A stretch of 64,000 nt of DNA from Eustoma russellianum (taxonomy: Eukaryota > Streptophyta > Magnoliopsida > Gentianales > Gentianaceae): positions 23,070,400-23,134,399 of the forward strand of contig AP025048.1 of the NCBI GenBank assembly GCA_036186865.1. The letters run 5' to 3'. The position numbers and the translations under genes are program-made. A model generated the notes under the pieces. It did no database searches, was not told the origin of the DNA, and saw only the letters and a list, made by a program, of their open reading frames with translations. The stretch's first letter is position 1; each line of letters opens with the position of its first letter. Shown here in pieces: positions 47,589 to 58,145 of the stretch.

Positions 47589-50500
47589 TGTAGAGAAAAA
47601 GGGGTTTGAGTGATTTTCAAATGCATGATTTAAATGTGCACAAAAACGAGCATAATATATAAACGTGCATAAGTGTACATGTGTGCATGATAACTTGTCA
47701 TTACTTGCCTTATTTAGCTTATATATTATGTTGCCGTACTAACGAGCCATGAAGCATTAAAGCTTACATCATATGGCGAACATTTGTTGAGTTTATACTA
47801 TTTTCAGGTGCCACCATTAATGAACTAAAGTAGTTCATTAAGTGAAGTACTTAGTTTAATAAACTAAGTAGTTCATTAAAGGAAGATTCATTTGGAAAAG
47901 GCACAAAGGCAACAAGGCCAAGGAAGGAAAGTTCTCTCCTCCTCCCCATCTTATTAAACACGCCACATATACATAATATATATATATATTCAGATTTTTT
48001 GAAAAAGGCACGTACACATGTATTCCAACGTACTACCGATACGTTATATATTTTACGTACGTACGTTAACGTCACACCACTATACTTAACTCATGTTTAT
48101 GAGTATATTCAGGTCTTATATCATATGATATAAGTTATGGTGATGACAAATTAAATACGACACGATAAAAGGTTCTAAACCGAAATTTGTCATATCGGGC
48201 GAATACCGAAACTTCGCCAACGTGTCACGTACTTGCCATAAATAAATGGCCAGCCCATATACATCAAAAATTGATGAAAATTTCGTGCTACACATGGTGT
48301 GATCAGCCAAAAATACTTTCCATGTTGGCACACACAAATCACCCCACATTTAGGCCAAAATGTGAAGATTCCAATTTTAATTTTGTCACATGTTTATGGT
48401 ACCACTTTAAATCAGCCAAGTGTTGAAATTTAAAGTATATATTATATATATTATGTATAACATAATATATATATCATGTGCAAAAGTTGGAATTTAAATT
48501 AGAGAAAAATCGGGTAATCGATAAATATCGAAAATTCGGTTTTCTACGCACATAACATGGAACGTTTTTCTTGAACATCATGTGACACGTATCTAGACAC
48601 TTTTTACATATAATATACATCTTAAAGTGTTCTAGAAAATTAAATTAAGGACTGATTGGAATATTACATGTGTGTATTATTAAATGTGCACTATTTTACA
48701 AAAGTTAGCAAAAATAAATTTCAGCACATGTACAAACACACTCAACGCCACCTACAGCTGGGTTGGAGCATATGTGGAGCCTTTTTGGCATGTTGATTGG
48801 TCAAGGATCAACCATACAATGTTGAGAAATCAAAGAGAGAAGCTACAAAAGGTAAGTATTCAACATATACCTCTCTTATGTCACATGCTGAAAATTTCAG
48901 CATGCTAAAAAGGTGGTGGCAGATTTTGTCAATTGAAAGTGAGATATTCCATCATCTTTTGTTATGTGATTAATTGGAAGAAGAAATGGAAATGATTTGA
49001 ATATAAATTAAATTAATAAATGGTGATATTTTATATCACACATGCTGAAAATTTTTCAGCATGTGTACAACTTGTTGTGGCCGAATTTGTGAGCTTGGAT
49101 GTGTCCAAGTTCATTTCTTATGTGGTGGCAATAGTTACCATAACTTGGTGATTCAATGTTTTAAGAAAAAAATCAATGCAAAATAGGCAATATTTTGGAC
49201 AAAAAGTGAATGTTACACATGCTGAAATTTCAGCATGTGCAAGAGACATAGTGGCCGAATTTTTAACCCTTTTTGTGTCCAAGTTCATTCATCAATTGTT
49301 AGCAAGACTTTCCATGTATTGTTGACTCATTTTTATGATAAAAATTCAAAGAAAAATGGTAAATAATCTGAATTTTATTTCATAATGCACATGCTGAAAA
49401 ATTCAGCATGGCAAGGTGATAATGGTCGATTTTATGGTTTGAAAAAGGGGATATTTCTTGTCTTGCAATTTATGATGGAATTTGTGACTTATGGTATGAT
49501 TTTATGATTAATATTGGCACATGTTTAAAGTGTTAATCTCAGATTTTTTCCATGTCATCATGTTGACAACATTGAGCCAATAAAGAGGTGACAAGTAAGC
49601 AAAGACTAAATGATGATCCAATGGAATGATGCCAAGTAAGCAAAGCATTGTCACTATGATGTCTTACACTCTCTCAAGCACTTAAAAGATAATTTTCAAG
49701 AGGGGGAGACACACCTAGGGGACGGCTGCAACCATTAAAAAGGAAAAGAAGAGAGCAAACAAAATAAGGCCAAGCATTGCAAAATCAAAGTTATTAAAAG
49801 CCTAGTTCTTCTTCTTCTACATTCTCTCTTTCTTTCTTCTTGTAAGCCTATTGTATCCATATTCTTTAAATCTTGAATAGGCTTGAGATAAACCACCATT
49901 CATTCTATATCTTTGTAAAAGATTGATCAAGGTGTGATCAATCTTCATTCTTGCGAGGTGGTGGTGTTCGTGCGCAATTGTATAGAACATACAAGGTTTG
50001 TAAAGGGTTGGAGTTGGTGTGTAACTCCATCAACCCTGTGGTAAGGTGTTTTTGAGTTTTGTGATTAGTGTGAACCAAGGAAGGTGTTCATTGAAGACTG
50101 GAGTAGGTTGTTGATAACCGAACCAGTATAAAATTCTTGGTGTCATTTACTTTCAGCACTGTTTTTCTGTTTCAGCACTGTTTACTGTTTTTAATCACGT
50201 TCGTAAAAATAGTAAACGAATTTCAAAAATTATAAAACTTTCAGAAAACATATTCACACGTTCTAGGGTTCTTTTGGCGCAAGTTTCAACCCTTTTGGAC
50301 AAGTATAAGTCATTCAAACGTCCAAAGTTCTGAGACTAGTGCAGTCTGATTTTCAGGCTTGTAAAGGTTGAGACTTTGATCGTATTTGACTAACTTCCCA
50401 AAAGAATTTTTCAAAACTGTTTCAACACATTTAAATATAACATATAAAGGGTTAGTGGTTAAATTTACAAAGCATTTGGAGTTGTGTACAAATTGGAATA

Positions 50501-50815
50501 AATTTTTTAAATCAGTGTATCGGTTCTGGCAGATTTGCGCAATCTGACCACCAACGAATTTTCAAGGGGTTAGAGGTTGAATTTTAATCTGAAATTTTTA
50601 GGAGATACTTATAACATCTGAGTCTAAGTTCTCTATAAATTTCAGAATTTTTGAAGACCTGAAACCTAGTTTTCAAAACGTTTTAAAACTGGTCATGAAA
50701 ACAGAAACTGTTTTCAGAACTTGAATTGTTCAAGTTTAAAGAAATTTTAAAAACCACATTTTCCGCACCCACTATTCAACCCCTTCCCTTCTAGCGGTGC
50801 CTTGCAGATCCTACA
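47589..50815 (+). repeat. LTR 2 of array 2 (3227 bp)
   Basis: Exactly 4389 bp downstream of LTR 1, the same length, differing by scattered single bases (for example AGATCT against AGATTC near 43497/47886). It serves as 3' LTR of unit 1 and 5' LTR of unit 2. Confidence 0.95.
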
Positions 50816-50871
50816 ATTGGTATCAGAGTGCAGGAATACTCACAATAAAAGGATCCAACGATCTTAGTGAT

Positions 50872-51705
50872 ATGGCAACCACTAGCGACAAAACCAAGGA
50901 AAAAGATATGTCAAGCCGAATGCCTCCACTATTTGAAAATGAGGTAAATTCTGATTCTGACTCGGATTCTGAACTATCTTATGATGATTTATATGTTGAA
51001 TATCTTGAATTACATAAGTTTGCTAGAACTCTTGCAAAACAAAAGAAACGGTTAATTGAAGACAAGAAATTGTTAGAATCTTCTAACACAAATCTTGTGT
51101 CTCAATTAAACGATTCAAAAGAAGAGTCGTCTTGCATCATAAATTCATTAAAATCTGAAATTTCATCATTGACATCCGAGAACGTTGAATTGAAATCCGA
51201 GATTTCAAAATTAAAATCAAGGAATGCGGATGTAGAGAAAAAGGTGAAACAGTTTGATACAGGATCCAACATGCTGCATCGCATTATATCATCACAAAAG
51301 CATGACAGTGATAAAACGGGGTTGGGATACGCTGATACAAATGAAGTATCAACCAAACCAACAAAGTTTGTTATGTCTAAGAAAATAGACACCCCAAAGC
51401 TTCAAGTGGCGTCTAAGATGACGCGAAAATTGCATATTCCCTCATCACGCCCCACTTCTTCATCATATCATGCGAAATACAATGTTGTACCATATAGATA
51501 TGAAAAGAAAAGAGTGATGCATACACGGCATTCAATCCATCCAAGCACTACGCATACAAACACAAGGACATATCCAAAACGTCCTACATATAATGCGTAT
51601 AAAGGAGTTCTTGGCCAAAGGCCATATACAGTCGCACCAAAAGTTTATTATGTTGCGTTCTCATCACCTTTCTCACCTTTTGGAAGACCTAGAAAGGTCA
51701 CCTAA
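50872..51705 (+). CDS. Shortened Gag (mini-Gag), unit 2
   Basis: 277 residues with the same in-frame deletion as the unit-1 copy, from which it differs by a handful of substitutions (for example YVEYLE against YDEYLE, and AKPTK-like changes in the middle). No stop has arisen. Keeps the acidic region, coiled coil and basic tail only. Confidence 0.75.
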   Translation: MATTSDKTKEKDMSSRMPPLFENEVNSDSDSDSELSYDDLYVEYLELHKFARTLAKQKKRLIEDKKLLESSNTNLVSQLNDSKEESSCIINSLKSEISSLTSENVELKSEISKLKSRNADVEKKVKQFDTGSNMLHRIISSQKHDSDKTGLGYADTNEVSTKPTKFVMSKKIDTPKLQVASKMTRKLHIPSSRPTSSSYHAKYNVVPYRYEKKRVMHTRHSIHPSTTHTNTRTYPKRPTYNAYKGVLGQRPYTVAPKVYYVAFSSPFSPFGRPRKVT

Positions 51706-51820
51706 ATTTGGGTACCAAAAGGGACATTTTCAAAGGGTTGAATAAATAACCCTTAAGAACGCACGTAAAATGAAATGCATAATTTTTTTTTCAGGCATCT
51801 TTTGATTTACTTTTCAAAAT

Positions 51821-51976
51821 AAAGGGGGAGAAAAAGCATGATTTAAGGGGGAGAGAGAAAGACTAATTGCATAAATTAAGGGGGAGAGAGAAAGACTTTT
51901 ATGCATAATTGAAGGGGGAGCGATAGGATTTAAATCATGTGCATAAGTTATTTTGAAAATCATCAAAAGGGGGAGA
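51821..51976 (+). promoter_or_regulatory. Polypurine tract cluster, unit 2
   Basis: Same five-tract arrangement as unit 1, ending next to LTR 3. Confidence 0.8.
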
Positions 51977-51977
51977 T

Positions 51978-54900
51978 TGTAGAGAAAAAGGGGTTTGAGT
52001 GATTTTCAAATGCATGATTTAAATGTGCACAAAAACGAGCATAATATATAAACGTGCATAAGTGTACATGTGTGCATGATAACTTGCCATTACTTGCCTT
52101 ATTTAGCTTATATATTATGTTGCCGTACTAACGAGCCATGAAGCATTAAAGCTTACATCATATGGCGAACATTTGTTGAGTTTATACTATTTTCAGGTGC
52201 CACCATTAATGAACTAAAGTAGTTCATTAAGTGAAGTACTTAGTTTAATAAACTAAGTAGTTCATTAAAGGAAGATTCATTTGGAAAAGGCACAAAGGCA
52301 ACAAGGCCAAGGAAGGAAAGTTCTCTCCTCCTCCCCATCTTATTAAACACGCCACATATACATAATATATATATATTTTCAGATTTTTTGAAAAAGGCAC
52401 GTACACATGTATTCCAACGTACTACCGACACGTTATATATTTTACGTACGTACGTTAACGTCACACCACTATACTTAACTCATGTTTATGAGTATATTCA
52501 GGTCTTATATCATATGATATAAGTTATGGTGATGACAAATTAAATACGACACGATAAAAGGTTCTAAACCGAAATTTGTCATATCGGGCGAATACCGAAA
52601 CTTCGCCAACGTGTCACGTACTTGCCATAAATAAATGGCCAGCCCATATACATTAAAAATTGATGAAAATTTCGTGCTACACATGGTGTGATCAGCCAAA
52701 AATACTTTCCATGTTGGCACACACAAATCACCCCACATTTAGGCCAAAATGTGAAGATTCCAATTTTAATTTTGTCACATGTTTATGGTACCACTTTAAA
52801 TCAGCCAAGTGTTGAAATTTAAAGTATATATTATATATATTATGTATAACATAATATATATATCATGTGCAAAAGTTGGAATTTAAATTAGAGAAAAATC
52901 GGGTAATCGATAAATATCGAAAATTCGGTTTTCTACGCACATAACATGAAACGTTTTTCTTGAACATCATGTGACACGTATCTAGACACTTTTTACATAT
53001 AATATACATCTTAAAGTGTTCTAGAAAATTAAATTAAGGGCTGATTGGAATATTACATGTGTGTATTATTAAATGTGCACTATTTTACAAAAGTTAGCAA
53101 AAATAAATTTCAGCACATGTACAAACACACTCAACGCCACCTACAGCTGGGTTGGAGCATATGTGGAGCCTTGTTGGCATGTTGATTGGTCAAGGATCAA
53201 CCATACAATGTTGAGAAATCAAAGAGAGAAGCTACAAAAGGTAAGTATTCAACATATACCTCTCTTATGTCACATGCTGAAAATTTCAGCATGCTAAAAA
53301 GGTGGTGGCCGATTTTGTCAATTGAAAGTGAGATATTCCATCATCTTTTGTTATGTGATTAATTGGAAGAAGAAATGAAAATGATTTGAATATAAATTAA
53401 ATTAATAAATGGTGATATTTTATATCACACATGCTGAAAATTTTTCAGCATGTGTACAACTTGTTGTGGCCGAATTTGTGAGCTTGGATGTGTCCAAGTT
53501 CATTTCTTATGTGGTAGCAATAGTTACCATAACTTGGTGATTCAATGTTTTAAGAAAAAAATCAATGCAAAATAGGCAATATTTTGGACAAAAAGTGAAT
53601 GTTACACATGCTGAAATTTCAGCATGTGCAAGAGACATAGTGGCCGAATTTTTAACCCTTTTTGTGTCCAAGTTCATTCATCAATTGTTAGCAAGACTTT
53701 CCATGTATTGTTGACTCATTTTTATGATAAAAATTCAAAGAAAAATGGTAAATAATCTGAATTTTATTTCATAATGCACATGCTGAAAAATTCAGCATGG
53801 CAAGGTGATAATGGTCGATTTTATGGTTTGAAAAGGGGATATTTCTTGTCTTGCAATTTATGATGGAATTTGTGACTTATGGTATGATTTTATGATTGAT
53901 ATTGGCACATGTTTAAAGTGTTAATCTCAGATTTTTTCCATGTCATCATGTTGACAACATTGAGCCAATAAAGAGGTGCCAAGTAAGCAAAGACTAAATG
54001 ATGATCCAATGGAATGATGCCAAGTAAGCAAAGCATTGTCACTATGATGTCTTACACTCTCTCAAGCACTTAAAAGATAATTTTCAAGAGGGGGAGACAC
54101 ACCTAGGGGACGGCTGCAACCATTAAAAAGGAAAAGAAGAGAGCAAACAAAATAAGGCCAAGCATTGCAAAATCAAAGTGATCAAAAGCCTAGTTCTTCT
54201 TCTTCTACATTCTCTCTTTCTTTCTTCTTGTAAGCCTATTGTATCCATATTCTTTCAATCTTGAATAGGCTTGAGATAAACCACCATTCATTCTATATCT
54301 TTGTAAAAGATTGATCAAGGTGTGATCAATCTTCATTCTTGCGAGGTGGTGGTGTTCGTGCGCAATTGTATAGAACATACAAGGTTTGTAAAGGGTTGGA
54401 GTTGGTGTGTAACTCCATCAACCCTGTGGTAAGGTGTTTTTGAGTTTTGTGATTAGTGTGAACCAAGGAAGGTGTTCCTTGAAGACTGGAGTAGGTTGTT
54501 GATAACCGAACCAGTATAAAATTCTTGGTGTCATTTACTTTCAGCACTGTTTTTCTGTTTCAGCACTGTTTACTGTTTTTAATCACGTTCGTAAAAATAG
54601 TAAACGAATTTCAAAAATTATGAAACTTTCAGAAAACATATTCACACGTTCTAGGGTTCTTTTGGCGCAAGTTTCAACCCTTTTGGACAAGTATAAGTCA
54701 TTCAAACGTCCAAAGTTCTGAGACTAGTGCAGTCTGATTTTCAGGCTTGTAAAGGTTGAGACTTTGATCGTATTTGACTAACTTCCCAAAATAATTTTTC
54801 AAAACTGTTTCAACCCATTTAAATATAACATATAAGGGGTTAGTGGTTAAATTTTCAAAGCATTTGGAGTTGTGTACAAATTGGAATAAATTTTTTAAAT

Positions 54901-55201
54901 CAGTGTATCGGTTCTGGCAGATTTGCGCAATCTGACCACCAACGAATTTTCAAGGGGTTAGAGGTTGAATTTTAATCTGAAATTTTTAGGAGATACTTAT
55001 AACATCTGAGTCTAAGTTCTCTCCAAATTTCAGAATTTTTGAAGACCTGAAACCTAGTTTTCAAAACGTTTTAAAACTGGTCATGAAAACAGAAACTGTT
55101 TTCAGAACTTGAATTGTTCAAGTTTAAAGAAATTTTAAAAACCACATTTTCCGCACCCACTATTCAATCCCCCCTTCTAGTGGTGCCTTGCAGATCCTAC
55201 A
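51978..55201 (+). repeat. LTR 3 of array 2 (3224 bp)
   Basis: Exactly 4389 bp downstream of LTR 2. Ends CCTACA at 55201 and is followed directly by the TGTTG duplication and LINE sequence, not by a primer site. It is 3 bp shorter than LTR 1 and 2 through small indels (for example near 53833 and 55170). Confidence 0.95.
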
Positions 55202-55206
55202 TGTTG
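55202..55206 (+). repeat. Target-site duplication TGTTG, right copy
   Basis: Identical to 43195-43199. Confidence 0.9.
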
Positions 55207-55452
55207 CAGCGTTTACGTCAGCGACAACCAGTCTTCGGCAACTTCCACCTCCGATTCCTACACATGCTGGTTATTCAAAATAGCTTGGACATTAATCATA
55301 TATATCGAGAGGCCAATATGCCAGCACACTACCTTGCTCAACATGCAATGGTGTCGCCGCTCACTTCCTACTTTACTTCCTCCAGTCTGCCTCCTATGGT
55401 TCGTGCTGCAGTCACTTTGGACCTCACATCAGCGGCCTTGCGTATGCGGTAA
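55207..55452 (+). pseudogene. LINE A, end of RNase H, part 2
   Basis: 82 codons including stop, continuing in phase from codon 519 at 43199. Contains IYREANMPAHYLAQHA and the C-terminus LDLTSAALRM, parallel to the end of LINE C. The fourth acidic RNase H position is His in both copies (AHYLA), as is common in plant LINE RNase H domains. Confidence 0.9.
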
Positions 55453-56455
55453 CCACTAAGTCTTTCGAATGGATTGGCGCACTTTCTTATCCCCTGCCTG
55501 TGCTCATGCGAGTGCAGGCAGGCATGGTATGTTGCCTTTACTTTTTCATCTTCTCATTATTGATCTTCTCGGTACTTATGCACACACTATTTTTCCTTCG
55601 CATGGATTACACTTTGCGAGAGCTGGAGGATTATCATTGTCAATGGCGGGTGCCACACTCTCAATGTCTTCCACATGGATTGGCGTATATATGCTGTTGC
55701 TGCCTGTACTATTGTCAGTGCAGGCAGCTTTGGTGAGAACAACATCTTGTCGTTACATTTGTTCAGTCTGTCTTTACTGTGCCTGATTGATGTTGTTTTC
55801 GGTAATACTGCTGCTGCATGAGCGTCTTTGCGACTTTCTTTTTTGATGGTTGCTACCCTCCTGAGTTTCCATATGGACTGGCTCATCTCTCGCTCTCCTG
55901 CCTGTGCCTCGGTTGGTACAGGCAGACCGGGTATGTATTACACTCATTGGGTTGGTTTAATTTTTATATACACACAATACCTGTTTCACGCATGGTTTCG
56001 TTTGTATGTTGTATGGACAAACACAATGGCTGCTGGTTTCCATGAGGATGCTGTATGTACTAGCACAGACAATTGGAAGTTTCTATGGTACCTTCATTCT
56101 CTTGATCAAACGATGTCCTCCATCACCGACATGAACTTACGCACCGATTCCCACTGCTTCAACTGGCGAGCTCAGCATACATCTGCATCTACAGAGAGCA
56201 CACATTTGTACTACAACATCGATTTCACACATATCAATGACGGCCGTATAAATATGTACGCTTTTTCCTTCGCCAGGGTTTTATCCACAAGGGGGGTTTT
56301 TCCTGGCAAGGTTTTAATGCGGCATATCATATACGACTGGAGATATGCTATTATTAGTTCTTTATTTTATTTATTCGCATACTCTGATATTTGTAATAAG
56401 GTTTTCCTCCGCCAAAAGTGAGGCTTCGTATTAATAAAACCTTCCGTTTAAAAAA
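55453..56455 (+). mobile_element. LINE A 3' region and poly(A) end
   Basis: About 1 kb after the RNase H stop. It contains three modules about 200 bp apart (starting about 55464, 55667, 55866). Each has ATGGA(T/C)TGGC followed by a stem-loop CTGCCTGT...GCAGGCAG. It ends with a block shared with LINE B and C (GTTTTAATGCGGCATATCAT), then GTGAGGCTTC..TTAATAAAACC and an A-rich tail. The 197-codon frame here (55828-56421) shares its end with frames in the other copies but is not a known protein. Confidence 0.8.
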
Positions 56456-56463
56456 ACAAAACA

Positions 56464-56498
<35 letters not shown>

Positions 56499-56510
56499 CA
56501 TATATATACA
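56456..56510. repeat. (TA)n microsatellite between LINE A and LINE B
   Basis: AT repeats with TATACA motifs separating the tails of LINE A (plus) and LINE B (minus). Confidence 0.9.
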
Positions 56511-57185
56511 TTTTTTTTGGCCAAATGGTGTTTTATTATGACATTATTCCTCACTTAAGGTGGAGGGAAACCCTTATACAATAGAGTCATCGTAATCGAA
56601 AAATAATGTAAAAACGTAAGGATTGCCTCTCGCCAATTATATATGATATGCCGCATTAAAACCTTGCCAAGTAAAACCACCCTTGTGGATAAAACCTTGG
56701 CGAAGGAAAAAGCGTACATATTTATATAATTGTAGCGAGTGTGCTTGGCAAAGTGAAATGTAAACAAGAATTTAAATGTAGAGCCCAGTATAGACGTTCT
56801 TGCTTGATAATTGTTGTATACGTAGGTTGATGTCGTTGCCGCTGACGGATCCAAAGCCCTCGTGATCATATTAGACATGCCATCATAACCCATGCAACAT
56901 GCAGAAAAGAAGCATACGTTAAAGCCATAGTAACAAATCTGTAAGTCAGCAACTCTTGGGGAATGAGGGACGTACCGACGTTGTCTGCACTCCAGTAAAG
57001 TGCAGACAACAAAGAAGACGAAATTGGCAGTATATGCATAGCCCAGTATCTCCACCAACATTGAAACCATGTGGCAATCCATGTGTCTCGCAAGATAGGC
57101 AGACAATAACTTATGTAAGAAATGAAATGATGTAGTATAAGTACACAGATGAAGGAGCGACGGAGTACCGTTGCTGCCTGTATCC
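56511..57185 (-). mobile_element. LINE B, severely 5'-truncated copy
   Basis: Minus-strand LINE tail. It starts at the right after a TA-rich repeat and ends at the left with a T-run (the reverse of a poly(A) tail) at about 56512-56518. It contains only the 3' region, including the GTTTTAATGCGGCATATCAT block and a perfect 12-bp stem-loop (GTTGTCTGCACT in sense, 56978-57012). No ORF2 sequence. The 242-codon frame across it begins in the microsatellite and is not a gene. Confidence 0.8.
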
Positions 57186-57309
57186 ATGCTGATATACATA
57201 TATATACATATATATATATATATGTATATATATGTATATATATGTATATACGTATATATATATATGTATATATATATATACACATATATATATATATATT
57301 TTAAAAAAA
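57186..57309. repeat. TA-rich microsatellite between LINE B and LINE C
   Basis: TATATACA/TATATG repeats followed by an A-run and T-run where the LINE C tail begins. Confidence 0.9.
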
Positions 57310-58145
57310 CGTTATATATTTTTTTTTTTAAATAAAAGGGATTTTATTACGGAATAAGCCTCACTTGTGGCGGAGGGAAACCATATTACAAATGTCAGAG
57401 AAACGAAATAAATGAATTAGAGAACTAATGATTTCATATCTCCAGTCATATATGATATGCCGCATTAAAACCTTGCCAAGTAAAACCACCCTTGTGGATA
57501 AAACCTTGGCGAAGGAAAAAGCGTACATATTTATACGGCTGTCATCGATATGATATACATGAATGAAAGTGTACAAACAAAAATGTTCTGCAGTCGGATG
57601 GAATATGAGGTCGCGGACTGGATAATCGCCAATATGGGATCTGTGTTGTCGTGAGTTGAACCAAACTTCAAAGCCTTCATGGAAAGTAGGATGCCCTTGT
57701 GACAGACTGATGAAATGGTGCCTTTGCTCCATATAATTGATAGATGTCGCAGTTATGATCTCGCACAGGTGAAAAGTACACATTAAAATAATAAACAGCC
57801 CAAGAGGAACAAGCATAAACAAAATGTATAATTGCGTACCCAAGTCGTCTTGACTAGACAGCCAAGACGACAGTATACAACTTCCGGCAATGAAAATTCG
57901 AGGGTGTCGACCCATGCGCACTGCTGAATGATCGCAACTCGCCAGTGCATAAAGGAGAGCATAATATATGCGGCAAGATGTTATCCAATGCACTCCCACG
58001 AAACAAATGAGCATGTTATATGGATATACAAAACCTTTGAATGCATAAAAGGAGGGGTAAATAAACATACCGTGCCCGCCTGCATCCCAATGGGAGCAGG
58101 CAGGGAAGGCAGAACTGCGCCAATCCGTATGGAAGATCGTAACCA
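57310..58145 (-). mobile_element. LINE C 3' region with poly(A) end
   Basis: In minus sense this follows the RNase H stop at 58146. It carries stem-loops at about 58078-58106 (CCTGCCTGCTCCC pairing with GGGATGCAGGCGG) and 57843-57872 (GTCGTCTTGGCTG pairing with CAAGACGAC), then the shared GTTTTAATGCGGCATATCAT block (57446-57475 region), GTGAGGCTTATTCCG, AATAAAA and an A-rich tail. A 262-codon frame spans it (58149-57361); its last 60 residues resemble the frame end in LINE A. Confidence 0.8.

Larger units (their letters stand above)
50816..51977 (+). mobile_element. Internal region 2 of array 2
   Basis: 1162 bp, the same length and layout as internal region 1: primer site (50818-50828), mini-gag frame, five polypurine tracts (51821-51976). 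Confidence 0.9.

Noticed and set aside
56555..57283. 242-codon frame starting with Tyr/Ile repeats
   Set aside because: Starts in a microsatellite and runs through the LINE B 3' region; no ORF2 homology.
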